The notes beneath the pieces were generated by a model, which saw only the letters and a list, made by a program, of their open reading frames with translations, ran no database searches and had not been told where the DNA came from. Below are positions 35,229 through 46,925 of a stretch of 60,000 nucleotides of DNA, one piece after another. The position numbers and the translations under genes were made by a program. Position 1 is the stretch's first letter; every line of letters begins with the position of its first letter. The stretch lies in assembly GCA_903813345.2 (NCBI GenBank), contig CAIIXF020000008.1, positions 29,640,005-29,700,004 on the forward strand, read 5' to 3'. Origin of the DNA: Owenia fusiformis (lineage: Eukaryota > Annelida > Polychaeta > Sabellida > Oweniidae).

Positions 35229-35334
35229 AGTTTGAAAGCATTTTATTAGTTCAAGTTGTGAATTATCGTGTAAGTTGTTGATCGTTGATCGTCGTAGTTG
35301 CGCATGAACGCAGGATGAACCAGAGACGGCATCT

Positions 35335-35344
35335 CCTTTTATAT
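35335..35344 (-). promoter_or_regulatory. TATA box upstream of the PC4-like ORF
   Basis: The minus strand reads GGGGGGATATAAAAGGAG. This is a strong TATA-box match placed about 107 bp before the probable ATG, with room for a short 5' UTR. Confidence 0.5.
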
Positions 35345-35387
35345 CCCCCCACTTGATGATTTGGGTACAGGTGGGCTTGCATGACAA

Positions 35388-36735
35388 ATTTGCAAATTTA
35401 TGAATTATAATTTCATGTAAAGTGTTTTCTTTTTTCTTTCATTGCTATTTAAAAAAGTTAGTTTAGAGATTTTAAAATATTTTTTGAAAGTTGTCAGCTT
35501 CTCATTTCTCAAATATTCAAATTTCCTGCCATTTTTTTCAAATAAAAGTTAAAATTATTAATCATTAAATATTCCACTATAGAGTGCAAAACTAACATTA
35601 TCTTTTTAACACCATTGCAAAGATTAACCAAAAGGACACATTATTAATATTTCAATAATAAAATGTCATATCTAATTTGTCACTTAAAGTGTCTCACATA
35701 TTTGATCAAAACTTGCCATGCAAACATGTTAGTCTACTTTACTGGCCCCCCTTGCTGTAACAAGGAACACAAAACACATTAAAACGTTAACATAAACCAA
35801 TTAGTCACTTCACTTTGAAAGTGAGGGGTGTTAGCAAATGTGTATTAGCAGAATACGCTGTGCGCATGGACTAACCCAATATCAGTGGTCATTTACTGTG
35901 TCGACTTAGTAACCCTTGCATATCGTGCTCACTCAAGTATTGGATAATTTTTTTATGATCTAAATGTTTGTGGTTTATGAAAAAAGTGATATATATTTTA
36001 GTTAGAAATACATTAATAAATATATTCATTCAAATAGCACTAGAATGCGGGAAGAAAGAGTAATGGTGACAAAATGCAGACAGAATTTTCCGTAAGGGTT
36101 TCAAACAATTCTGGACCCAATCATACATGTATTTCATGTGTACTGTTATTTTTAGTGCTGTATTTATAGATATAATTTCACGTATTAAAATCATATTTTC
36201 CAGCAATGACTTCAAATTCGGAACCAACCCCATATCACATTTTCTTCAATAACTCTAAACATGTGACCATGTGCATGTAAATTCAGATTTCACGAGCTCT
36301 TTCCTATTCGAGTACCTCATACACCCCTGCATGGATTTGGAGTTGGATTCGCCTTTTATTCGTGAGCCGATACAAATCGCAAACGCTGATTGGATAAAGA
36401 TTGCGCGAATCTTTAAATGTTTTAGCATATCAAAAATAGTTTGCAACCGTAAGTGACCTCATCGTGACATCACTCAGGTGGCAAAAAGAACTTTTTGAAA
36501 AAAAATTGAATATAATTTTCCCATGTCAATCTTTTCTAAATATTGAAGACGTCAAAAGTAAACCCAATGTTGATTGTCTAAGCAGGTTAAAAGGATGAAT
36601 ATATTATGTTTTTTAATACTATTGTAATTGGTTTCCATGAGAACTAAATTCTTTGAAATGCATTTTTTCTGAACCATTTTCATGCACAGGACGAATGCTA
36701 TGCATTGATGTGAATTATCTCTTAATAAAATAGAT
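35388..36735. other. No gene seen
   Basis: Strongly AT-rich sequence with only short meaningless frames. Confidence 0.4.
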
Positions 36736-36739
36736 GTCT

Positions 36740-36885
36740 CAGCACCCGCCCCGAAGACCCCGCCCTACCGGGCCTCACCCTCGGGAAACGGCTGTGATTC
36801 TACCCAGATCGCCGGATATCCCCGGGCTAAAACTCCCTTCGCCGTGGGCGCCCCGTTGATTTTCTACACGAGCCGGTGAACAACG
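36740..36885. other. Isolated GC-rich island
   Basis: About 145 bp (CACCCGCCCCGAAGACC ... GGCGCCCCGTTGATTTTC) are far more GC-rich than anything nearby. It has no convincing ORF and is not recognisable to me as tRNA or rRNA. It may be the end of a transferred or retroposed sequence. Confidence 0.4.
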
Positions 36886-37360
36886 CTGGGATAATTGCCT
36901 CATTATCTCGCCTCATTAAACCTGAACTTACTGAACAGACATTTTTTATTTTGCTATCCTTTAAACAGCGTATAACTACCAGGTAACTACTCATATAAGA
37001 ATGAATGATATTGTGTTTACAAGTCATCATATTTTTGAGAACCTTTAATGGAACAAGCATTTTACTCATTTTTGTCAAAAATATCATTCATAATGGATTT
37101 GGGAAGAAGAAATACCATCATTCCCAAACATCTGCATGAAAAATAAAGATTTAAATTGAAAATAAATTACCCGGTTTTTGCAATATATTAAGGTAACGAT
37201 ACTTATAAATTATGTTTTTTCAGAAGTCACTTCTTTTCTAAAAGGGTTCCCGAGAATGTATTAAAAGGTCTAGGTTGGTCTAGGTTGGTTTAATGACCAG
37301 TGGCAGTTTTGGTGAGGATATTCTGGTTCAAGGTTTCAATGTCATGTTGAATTGCCTTCG

Positions 37361-37717
37361 TCAGCTCAAGATTATAACCGAATACTCTGGAGGTGCTTTC
37401 ATGTCTGTGGATTGTTGCTCACAGACCTGAACAAGCTTAGAGCGGAGTCGGGTGATTCGCTCCTCTAGGCTTGATACCTTCTTCGCTAGCTGTGAGCTTT
37501 CCTCTGTCTCCAATTTCCTCTTCCTGGAGACGACCGGTTTCCCCTCTTGGGTGGCTTGCTGAACGCTGGCTGGTCTCTCTTCGGTAGTATCTTCCAGTTC
37601 CATTAGTGCATTCATGGTTACATCGCTTTCATCTTGTAACGGTGTTGATGACCTTCTGGTCGATGATTTGCCCATCTTAGATTTGCGAATTTGAATTAGT
37701 AGTTTCCTTAGGCACAA
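37361..37717 (-). CDS. Small charged coiled-coil protein, unknown
   Basis: ATGs are at 37717 and 37675 (MGKSSTRRSSTPLQDESD); the second gives 104 aa. The sequence has an N-terminal Ser/Arg stretch, an acidic middle (MELEDTTEERP) and a nuclear-localisation-like SRKRKLE. A heptad coiled coil follows (LAKKVSSLEERITRLRSKLV). The composition is protein-like and the orientation matches the other mobile-element ORFs. It resembles small accessory or structural proteins of retroelements, but I recognise no family. Confidence 0.4.
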   Translation of the reverse strand: MCLRKLLIQIRKSKMGKSSTRRSSTPLQDESDVTMNALMELEDTTEERPASVQQATQEGKPVVSRKRKLETEESSQLAKKVSSLEERITRLRSKLVQVCEQQSTDMKAPPEYSVIILS

Positions 37718-38409
37718 GTGGCGCCTTTTCCTTTTTTAATTTTGCCAATGTTAAGATGGTGAATATTTTCTTTATAGTAATCTACTTGTAGCTTATCTTT
37801 TTTTATTCCAGTCTTAACCTGTAGTCAGTTTCAAACTGTCCATAAAGATTTAAATGATTTTCTAATTGGGATTGTCTTTTGAAACTTCATTAACACTGCA
37901 TGCAGTAAGTCTTGTTAAAAACCAAGGTAAGTGTGTGTAGATATGTAGAGCTAATTGTCTAACTGAATGGAAGTTTTGAGAACAAAATGAGCAAGTTATC
38001 AGACAAATGTCATCTGTGTCCTCGGAAAGCATCATAATGATTTGGGAGATGATGAGGGGTCTGATATTAAAACCTTCCTCTGTCAGTTGGTTGGCTAATT
38101 CATCTTGGAGGAGGTCTTGATTGAAAACCTTCGAAGTTTAAGAAAATTGTCAGAATTTCGGACTGGGGAACGTCTCTTCCTGGTACTTCTTCATGTCAGC
38201 ATTGCTTTCTGAGTGATGCTGTCTTTATCCCTTGCGGTTGAAACAGGATAAAATGTAATTTTGTTATGAAGCTTTACATACCATTGTTGAGATTGTTGTG
38301 ACAGATGATTATTTTTCTGCTTTGATGTCAGTTTTATGTGTGGTCGACAGACTGAGAGTTTGGGTGAACTTAAAATTTTGAAGGTAATAACTATGTTGCA
38401 GGCAATGTC

Positions 38410-40170
38410 CCTTGACTCAATTTTTCTTTATATTAGAAAGTTGAGTCGTTCTTGCAGTTTCATTTTCCAATCTGAAACTTCATCACTCTGATAAGGTCTT
38501 AACCTGTCATAGTGTAATATCTTTAATTTACCATTTTTGGAGATTTTAATCTCAAGTAATAGATCATTTAGTTTTCTTGTTATCAAACAAAGGTCAGCCC
38601 AATTTTTAGATTTTAGTTTTAGGCTCAAGCCAACAGTTTTGCTTGTGTCCCTCATATATAAATAGCTGACCTACTTAATAATTATTGACAGAAAGTCTTC
38701 TATCATGATCTTTCTTTTGAGTTTGCATGGATTTCTTTAAATTCTCCCTTATAAATTGGTAAATGTCAGTCGCAGTATTTCTAAGATTGGTGACATATTT
38801 AGTGACATTATATACGTATTTGTCGTATTTATTTTGATCTTTGAGTTCTTTAGGTCCTCCCATAATTAGTTCAATTGGTTGTCGACATTTCCTTCCAAGC
38901 ATCAACAAGCTAAGACTGTACCCTGTCCTTTCATGTTAACAGCTTCGATATGCTGATCATATTTTTGTCCAGTCTTTCTAATAAAAAAGCGAGTGAATTG
39001 GTCTTGAACTATAAGGCCATAACGATGCCACAGTCTGAAACTGGAAATGGCCTAAGAATGTCGGTGTAGATTCGATCAAGTGTTGTACCCCAATCTTTGC
39101 ACGAGCTGGTCTATAAGGATGTTTTCTGGCACCACATGGCAACAGATTGGCGCACCAAATTGGTAACTGAGAGTTTCATTGTGTACCAGTAAAAATATCT
39201 CTTAATTTTACTAACAGTTTTCTTGACACCAAGATGAGCAGATACAATTGAATTGTGCAGTGCAAGTAAAACTTGTCTGGGTCATTTATTTGCATGATTG
39301 CAATTTCTCGTTTTGAGTAACCCCATTTATATTTTTCAGGTACTTCTAACCTGTAAACTCCCGATTTCTCCCGAATGTCCTAATCAATCCCAATTTTCTC
39401 CCGATTATTTTTGTAATCCCCGATTTCCTCCCGATTTTCATTGTAAACTCCCGATTTTCCTCGATTATCCTTAACAATCCTGTTTTCCCCCGATTTTTCG
39501 TAAAAAATCCCGATTTTCACCTCGATTTTTCTTTAAAAATCCTTACTTCTTCCGATTTTTAAAACGAAAATATGAAGATATTTATTCTTTTTTCACTTGA
39601 CAGGTATGGAATACTACCTCCTCTTTCATCATGTCACATTTTGATGGTTTCAGTTTCAGTCCTGCTTCTGTGTGAAGATTCCATCAAGCTGTTGAATATG
39701 TTCTTAAATGGTGCGTGACAGTATGATCAGATCATCGAGGTAAATGATTAAATGATCATACAGTTTATTATGCATGATACGTTCCATGCACCTTTGAAAT
39801 ATGGATGGTGCTTTGCACAGCCAAAAGGGCATGGTGTTGCTATAAACCACTGCATGTGCAAAGTGCAGTATGTTCAGGGTCCTATGGTTTAATTTCAATT
39901 TACCAGTATCCAGACTTAAATCAAGGTGTGTGTATATTGTATAATGAGTCTAAGCAGTCGTTGATGCGTGGTAGAGGGTAGGCATCTTTACGAGTAAGAT
40001 CATTCAGTCTGCCATAATCTACACATGGTCTAGTGCTGCCATCTTTCTTATGCACATATACCATAAGTGATGCCCATGCAGATGTCGATTCCCTGATTAC
40101 ACCATTTTTACTTGTTCTTGAATTATTTTAGCCTCGCCATCGTGGAATGCCCCATACACTGTTGCTCATG
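38410..40170 (-). pseudogene. Decayed Ty3/gypsy pol (reverse transcriptase to integrase C-terminus)
   Basis: From high to low coordinates the minus strand shows RT motifs: VIRESTSAWASLMVYVHKKD, then CVDYGRLNDLTRKDAYPLPR near 40000-40100, then the palm region MPFWLCKAPSIFQRCMERIM and IIYLDDLIILSRT (39704-39898). After a repeat-rich gap come an integrase-domain remnant (LMLGRKCRQPIELIMGGPKE, 38675-38908) and a C-terminal chromodomain-side remnant (KILHYDRLRPYQSDEV, 38428-38655). Stops and frameshifts occur throughout, and RNase H is not recognisable. No LTRs were identified. Confidence 0.8.
39353..39565. repeat. CTCCCGATTTT-type tandem repeat inside the pol relic
   Basis: About nine degenerate units of AATCCCGATTTTCTCCCGATTTT-like sequence, period about 30 bp, interrupt the pol relic between RT and integrase. 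Confidence 0.65.
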
Positions 40171-40419
40171 GAATATTAGATTTGTTAGATCAGAATTCAA
40201 GTTTTGGATGAAGGCAAATCATAAACACATATCTTATCTACAAATCAACAATTTTTAGGGAAACAATATTTTAAGTTTAGAAATTTGCTGTTGTTTAAAA
40301 TGAGGTAGTTTAAAAAACTTGCATTTTCAAAACACCCCGATCCAAATTTTAATGTAAAGCGGATCAAACAAACTTAATATCAGGTCATGAAGATGAATGA
40401 GTCCTCTATCCCATAACAG

Positions 40420-40790
40420 CACTAATCTGTGGTATGTCTTCCTAGTGCTGCAATCATAGCATCCATCCTGCGGGGCCTGCTGTCAATATAATAAGATGTC
40501 TGACCTGTCTTCGCGAATAAGATCCCCTTACTCAATCAGAGGAGTATATAGCTCTGCTAAATTTTGAGATAGGGGATCTTTGTCACGAATTGCACTATCC
40601 TAGTCTCATCCCACACGTGCACTGCAGGAGCCTGATCAGGTGACTGGTGTCTATGGTAGCTGGTCCACATTGCCTGCCCTGTGGAAATCCTGCATAATGC
40701 AGCTATTATGTACATGAGCTTCATCGTGTTGCAGTTGAATGTTACGCTCAAACACTCTGTTTGCATGTGGTACTAGATGTAGGTCCAAAA
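40420..40790 (-). pseudogene. Tc1/mariner transposase C-terminal relic
   Basis: The minus strand reads a decayed LQHDEAHVHN motif, then SPDQAPAVHVWDE (the SPD-PIEHVWDE motif of Tc1-like DDE transposases), then QNLAELYTPLIE in another frame. The remaining catalytic domain is missing. Only the C-terminal third is left. Confidence 0.6.
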
Positions 40791-40909
40791 GTCACTGTAT
40801 CTCTCACCGCTGACATTACACTTGAGACTCACCAAGGGGGTGCGACTCTCCTTGGTAAACACCACCTCAAATATGACAAAAGTTGTCATAACTTTTTGAA
40901 ACTTATCAG

Positions 40910-41280
40910 TGAACCGATTTCACTTGTCGGTGACGGATACTTTGGTCTTTCATGAAAGGAGCTTGTCAAATTGGCTCCGAATATACAATTTCAACATTTT
41001 AAAAAACTCAATGGTAGTCCACCTGTTACAACGGAATGGGTCGAATCATGATTAGTTTGGTCAGTTTGGGGTTTAAGTTAAATATAAACCATTCACTGGG
41101 TCTTGGAACTAATACCGGGGATAAAAGCCCTTGGCTATCATTCCTCCTAGAACCTAAAACTATTGAAACCGATTTCACTTGCCAGCGACGGATACTAGTC
41201 CTTCACGAACCGAGCATGTCAAATTTGCTCGTTATACCTCCAAAATATACGATTTTCAACATTTTAAAAATCTCAACATT
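40910..41280. repeat. Direct repeat pair of about 110 bp
   Basis: 40912-41018 and 41165-41278 share ACCGATTTCACTTG..G.GACGGATACT, GAGC.TGTCAAATT.GCTC and ATTTTCAACATTTTAAAAA. Unknown origin, next to the Tc1 relic. Confidence 0.55.
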
Positions 41281-42660
41281 TTAAAAAGGCCCTTGGTTAA
41301 ATCATTCCTCCTAAAACCCAGTGCTCATACTTTATCCAAAACTTAATAGAAACAAAACCACCAATATGGAACGATATAGCACCAGAGGGTTATTAACCGA
41401 CCGTTTCATATGGCCAAATGCCATATGAAATGACTTGGTCGTTTTCAGTTTGATAATTTCACTAAATAAAGCATACTGTTTTGAAATTGATACATGTTTT
41501 ATACCGTAGTCACATTTACTCCAATCTTCAACACCGGCGGCGTGCCGATGATCTTATTTTGAACAAAATACCACAGCTCTGCTGAAGTAACTACAATTAA
41601 GTACTCGAGTAACAACGGCTAGGTTAGTAAATGGTTAAAACATTGAATACATTTTACTATAAATGGTCTGTACATATATGATGTATCGTCAAAATTAACA
41701 TAATTGAAAAAGTAATTGCATGCACATTTAAACTGATATTGTTTTTTTATTTTCTATAATCTAATATTAGATCATCCAAACTATACCATACTTCAAGTTT
41801 TATCACTAAAGTACATATTTCAAAATTGTCAAAAGGTGTAAAAATACTGAATAGAACTAGAGTGGCATTTTAAAGGTTGAAAAATAAGTGCAGATACGTA
41901 TCCAACAATCATGGACCTAGTGTCAATATATATCAAAGAAACATCTATCTTCATTTTCTATAAAGAAACCCCCTGAATGGACGTTGTTTCAGCTGAATTT
42001 CCTGCAGTTAAAATCTGGAAATGTAGTATATCTTAAAATCTATAAGTGGAACACCTCTTATTATTATTAGATTTATTTTTCATCCATTGATTGGGGATAA
42101 TATAATAATTATATATTACAGTGATATTGGATGCGTATCATGCAAAATTTAAATAACAATAGACAAAATAGAACTCTACTTAACACCAATAACATTACAA
42201 GTAAGATCTGAGAAATGATAAGAGCGACAAGTATAATACACAAAGATACGCGTAGCTATAAAATACTTGGAACCGCCAACATCTTCCTCTTATGGAAACG
42301 TTATATTAAACTTAATTTACACATCTAAATGCTGAAATAGATAGGCATGTCCATACATTTTAAGAAAATAGGTCTGACAAAGATGTTATTAACCAAATGT
42401 TGCCCTGATAGCTCAGAATTTTTTTTCACATTTTCTTTACAGGCCTTGTTGCCACTTTAAGGCAATTTGTGGTTTTTCCCTAAACACACCCTTAGGCCTA
42501 CTGCTCTCACTGGATTTGAGACATCGTACAATTTACAAACGATAGAAATTAAATAAACACCCGCCACAAGTTTAGCGATCGGTATCATTATTCTTTACAT
42601 CAGGGCAATACGGTAAACTGCTAAATGTATATCGTTTTTGTACAAATAAACCTTGTACAT
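41281..42660. other. No gene seen
   Basis: AT-rich; the only structure noticed is a short palindrome at about 41397-41438 (TTTCATATGGC/GCCATATGAAA). Confidence 0.4.
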
Positions 42661-43733
42661 ATACGAGGGTTGTCCCAGAAGTAATGCACTATATGCTCTA
42701 ACTTTATCAATAATTGATATTTTTCCATGAAATTTTCAGTAAATGTTCCTTAGAGACATTTTGATTATTCTAAAAATTTTCATGTTGACTGATAAAACTA
42801 TATTGATGTTATAATAAAATCAAGTTGGTGAGTTTGGGTAGGGCGGGGCAGGTTATACAGTCACGTCAAAAGGAATAAAAAATTGAAAATATGAAATAAT
42901 TAATCAACAAATACCATTTGGTGTAGCTTTAGGAAGTATGCTCAAAAATACATTTTCAGATACTAAATTACTATGAGCATATCCTAGATTTAATGGATGT
43001 ATATTGCACAGGGTCCCATTTCACATTTTCTCAAAATATTGCCCTTTACATATTATGTACTTTTGATGCCTGTCAGGTCAAACACTCTCGGCAATTTCTT
43101 CCACTGTGACTTGTGGAGTTTTTGCCTCCCATGTTTGGAGTTGTCATACAGGGTCAAATCATCTCTTTTAAATCTCTCCTGCCACCCCATAATTGTAGTT
43201 CTATCTGGTATATACTCATAATATACTTTCTTCATGGTAGCATTGTTTTGCGTGGCTGTGAGTCCAAGTGAAGTATGAAATTAGGCCACCAAACGCAAGG
43301 CCTTCTGTTATCAGGTGAGAATTGCAGCCATTTTTGCAATTTCTTGACTGTGACTGTATTTGAATTCGTGACTATTGAAATTTGGTATTATGACATCACA
43401 GAGCTAAATGTCATTATTCGTACTTGGTTAACATCATGCTGAATAAATTTAACAATTTCCCAAACATTTTGACCATTTAAAGGAAAGAAATATTAATAAG
43501 ATAACACTTTAGATCTTTTCATAACTAGAAAAATTGGTACCTGCCCCGCCCACCCCTACCCCCATGTTGTTATAGCAACCATATTAAGACTTAATATTAA
43601 TGTTGGATGCTGAAACCTCAGGATATAATAGATAAAACTTCAATTGTTATATACACAAAATTTCAGCTGAATTGAAGAATATTTAAGAAAGTTAGAGCAT
43701 ATAGTGCATTACTTCTGGGACAACCCTCGTATA
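42661..43733 (-). mobile_element. Mariner-like element with 42-bp perfect inverted repeats, degenerate transposase
   Basis: ATACGAGGGTTGTCCCAGAA and the following 22 bases at 42661-42702 are perfectly complemented at the right end, and both ends sit in a TA context, the mariner target. Inside, minus-strand 43053-43235 encodes RTTIMGWQERFKRDDLTLYD and SKHGRQK, like the N-terminal helix-turn-helix region of mariner transposases. The catalytic DDD region is not intact. The perfect ends suggest fairly recent mobility despite the broken gene. Confidence 0.8.
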
Positions 43734-43897
43734 CCTGGTATATAAAATTGATATCTTTCGCTGTGTTGTATGAGTTCCAAGTCACTAATGGATCCTCTTA
43801 AAAGTCCCATTCCCTTCCCCGTAATAGACTTGGTACTAATTGGTACAGGTAATAATTATTTGTATATGTTCATATATTCTAGGATGTACATCCAAAC

Positions 43898-45454
43898 ATG
43901 CCTCACAAATTATGGAATACGATCTGGATCCCGTGTTTGTTCGGTCTCATAGTGTATGTATATTTCAATATGATCCACAAATTGCAAATAGATGACAGGC
44001 CATTTCAATTTTCTGGAGAACGACATCCACGAGTAGAAAAACAGCCGCCGTGCGCAGTAAAAACAAAGACGAATGTGGCGAAAGAGACAAAGTTGATGTT
44101 GCTAATGACAATGACAATGCGCATGATGATGAAATTAATGATAGCGTAGACAATAAAATAAATGGTGAAAAGCAAAAAGATCAAAACATTACTGTTGATC
44201 CTAATATCTATGGAGAAACAGAAAATAAACAAAGAGAAAAATTAATTACCAATTAATTGGCTATCCGCTGTAAATTGGCAAAGGACAAATGACTCAATAG
44301 AGATCTATATTCTCTCTGCGTTTTATGACGATCGACCAACTTTAGGCAGTAAAGCAGCAGTGCAGGTGTGTTACAGAAGAGCCGCAAGTTGGCGTCCCTG
44401 CATTTGGAGACATATACTGCCACCTATGGGGCATTTCTGAAAAGCCATTAGTGGTAAAAGCTAAACGGACATTACTAGGACTGGAAAAACTAAAGACACC
44501 CATAACATTCAATAATAAACCGTTTTCATTTGGAGTTGTTATTTGAAACAAACCACAAAGATACCTACATTTATGTCCATTAGCTTCAGAACTAGAATGG
44601 CGACATCTTTTATGCCAGTTCAATTACCAGCAAAACCCAAAGTGAAAAAAGAATTTGCAGTTTGTCAAAGGTATTACGACAGAGTGGACCCGTATATGAT
44701 CATTGAAATGATGGAATTATATAAAATCATAGGTGTTTCAAAAGCAATAGTCTATGTAACTAATATATCCACAGAAACCTCAAAAGTTCTCCAGCATTAC
44801 TCTCAGGAGGGTTTCATGGAGCTTGTTAACTTTCGAACACCGTTTGAACGCTCTCCACGAATGCAAAAACCGAACCACATCAGGATTCTACAACCACATT
44901 CATACAATGATTGTATCTACAGAAACATGTATAAATATAACTATATCGTAGTGACAGACCCGGATGAAATTATTATTCCATTGCGTCATAAGACATTACC
45001 CGATATGATGGCAGCCATAAAGCAAAATACAGAATTTAAGGACTACAGAACATTCTTATTCAAGAACATATTCTTCTTTAGCCATTTCCCACAAACAGAA
45101 ACAGAGTCCCCAAAAGTTACCACATTGAGATTTCAATACCGTTTAACACCGGGCAAGCCATTTCCTCAACATTTCAAGGCTATCGTGGAACCAATGTCAT
45201 GCCTTGGATTCCACGTACATCATTGTTGGACGGTCACTCCTTTATCACAAATTGACGTAATCATTAATGAATATGCGGGACTTAATTTCCATTACAGAAA
45301 GTGTCATTTTGAACTGGAACAACAAGGCAAATGTAAACAGTTCCTAGATGATATGATAATTGACAACACGATGACGAGGTTTAAAGACAGCCTTGTCCCA
45401 GCAGTTAAGAGACAAGTCAAAGCTTTGGGAATGCCTCCAATTGAGGAAAATTAG
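43898..45454 (+). pseudogene. Glycosyltransferase family 92 gene copy, N-terminal half frameshifted
   Basis: This is a tandem paralogue of 50577-52163, very similar at nucleotide level. The start ATG at 43898 follows an acceptor-like TATTCTAG and encodes a membrane anchor (IWIPCLFGLIVYVYF). A frameshift near 44040 then moves the acidic stem into another frame. Relative to the intact copy there are deletions of about 5 nt at 44369 and about 8 nt near 44525, plus further shifts. From 44543 a 303-residue frame covers most of the GT92 catalytic domain (VDPYMIIEMMELYKIIGVSK, TDPDEIIIP, FHVHHCW) with no stop. It is either a recent pseudogene or a gene reduced to a soluble catalytic half. Confidence 0.75.
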
Positions 45455-45559
45455 ATATTAAAGTTGAAAACAGTTATTCTTTGATATATACCTAGATTTT
45501 AAGTTAATAAATTGTGAGGGATGGGTTATTTTTTGTTAAAGTCATGATTTGGTTCATTT

Positions 45560-45960
45560 GCACATAAGATAAATACAGAATATCACATCATTTTGAGTGA
45601 TATCATTTTTATCGCTGAGTTGATATTTGATATCTACGAGGCGATAAAATGATATCACGAGAAACTATGTGATATTGGGTTTATCCCATGATTACAATCA
45701 CCTTGTGATGTTCTGATCCAATTTCCAGGACACTGACAGACCTATTTTCTCAAAAGAGAATAAATTATCTGACCTATTTTCCAACAATATTGTGGCGCGA
45801 AATGCAAATGTGATATCACACGGATATGCGTGAGATAAACGATATCACATGCATATGAGTTTGATAAAACGATTTTCTGGAAAATATCACACGGATTGCA
45901 ATATTAATATCAGAAATATCAATAGCTGTTATTGTACAGATAACACATTAATCGTGGGAT
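45560..45960. repeat. GATATCAC-rich palindromic repeat
   Basis: Multiple GTGATATCA/TGATATCAC words in both orientations (for example ATATCATTTTTATCGC versus GCGATAAAATGATAT) make this a probable small foldback element just after the GT92 pseudogene. Confidence 0.5.
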
Positions 45961-45989
45961 AAAAATTGATATTATTCAAAGAGCTTTCA

Positions 45990-46925
45990 TTCATTCATCT
46001 GAACGAAAACCACCCGATGTCAACTTGCGTACGTGTATTGGCGAATAGGACTTGAGTAAAATTCGTTCGTACGTTGTATATCGTTGGGACGTACGTATGC
46101 AGAAGTACAGGCCCGTAGCCAGGGGGGGGGGGCTCTGGGGGCTCGTACGAGCCCCCCCCCCCTCTGATATCTCCTAAAAAAAATGTGGACCTACCTTTTT
46201 GCTTCCTTGAAGAAAAAAATGCTCTTTCCCACATTCACTGGGGGCATGGGGTCGCCCCCCTCCCCCCCCCCCCCCCCCTAGGATGGGCCCGGAAAAAATG
46301 TTGACCCAAAATACCCCCCAAAAAGGCCTTTTCAAGGGGCCTTTTTGGGCATTACTTAACCTCTGGACCTTATTTTTTTCAATTTCTGGCAAAATTTTCA
46401 AAAAGCGGGCTATAAATTTTCAAAATTTTGGCCCGAATTTTGGTTTTAGGGCCCCAAAAATTTTACGCACGGCCCTAGGATGGGCCTTGAAAAAATGTTG
46501 GGCCAAAAATATTGTAGGGCCTCTTTAGTTGGCCTTTACTTGACTTTTTACTTGACCTTTTTGGGACCTTTTTTTTAATTTTAGGCCAAATTTTCAAAAC
46601 ACGAGCCAAAAATTTTCTAAATTATGGCCCTTTTGGCTTTAGGGCCTTAAAAAGTTTTTTTACTTGAAGTTTGGGTCCCCCTTGTTAGCTTCCGGATCCG
46701 CCACTGTCCTTTACAATAAAAAGGGGCTTGGTTTAGCATGGGGAATTTTTTTTTGGGGGGGGGGGTGCGGTTTGCTGGGGGGATGTTTGAGGCCCCCCTT
46801 ACAAAAAGCTGGCTACGGGCATGAAGTACCCTTTCGGAACTCTTCGAACTACTTCGGAAGCACGCGCAAAGTTGCACTTCGGTTCGCATGTTTACATTCA
46901 CAATCGCCAGAATTGACAATTTACC
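45990..46925. repeat. Dispersed repeat split by a MITE insertion
   Basis: 45990-46108 matches the left part and 46823-46925 the right part of the repeat at 25395-25610. The interruption is the element at 46109-46822. Confidence 0.6.
46109..46822. mobile_element. MITE with GGCCCGTAGCCAG termini (copy 2), 7-bp target duplication
   Basis: It begins AGGCCCGTAGCCAG and ends CTGGCTACGGGCAT. GAAGTAC is duplicated at 46102-46108 and 46823-46829. It contains long poly-G/C runs, and near 46690 a GGATCCGCCACTG end of the other MITE family (compare 3236-3456), so elements are nested. Confidence 0.8.

Noticed and set aside
44050-44256. Independent small acidic protein
   Set aside because: It is the frameshifted stem of the GT92 pseudogene, matching the acidic stem of the intact copy.
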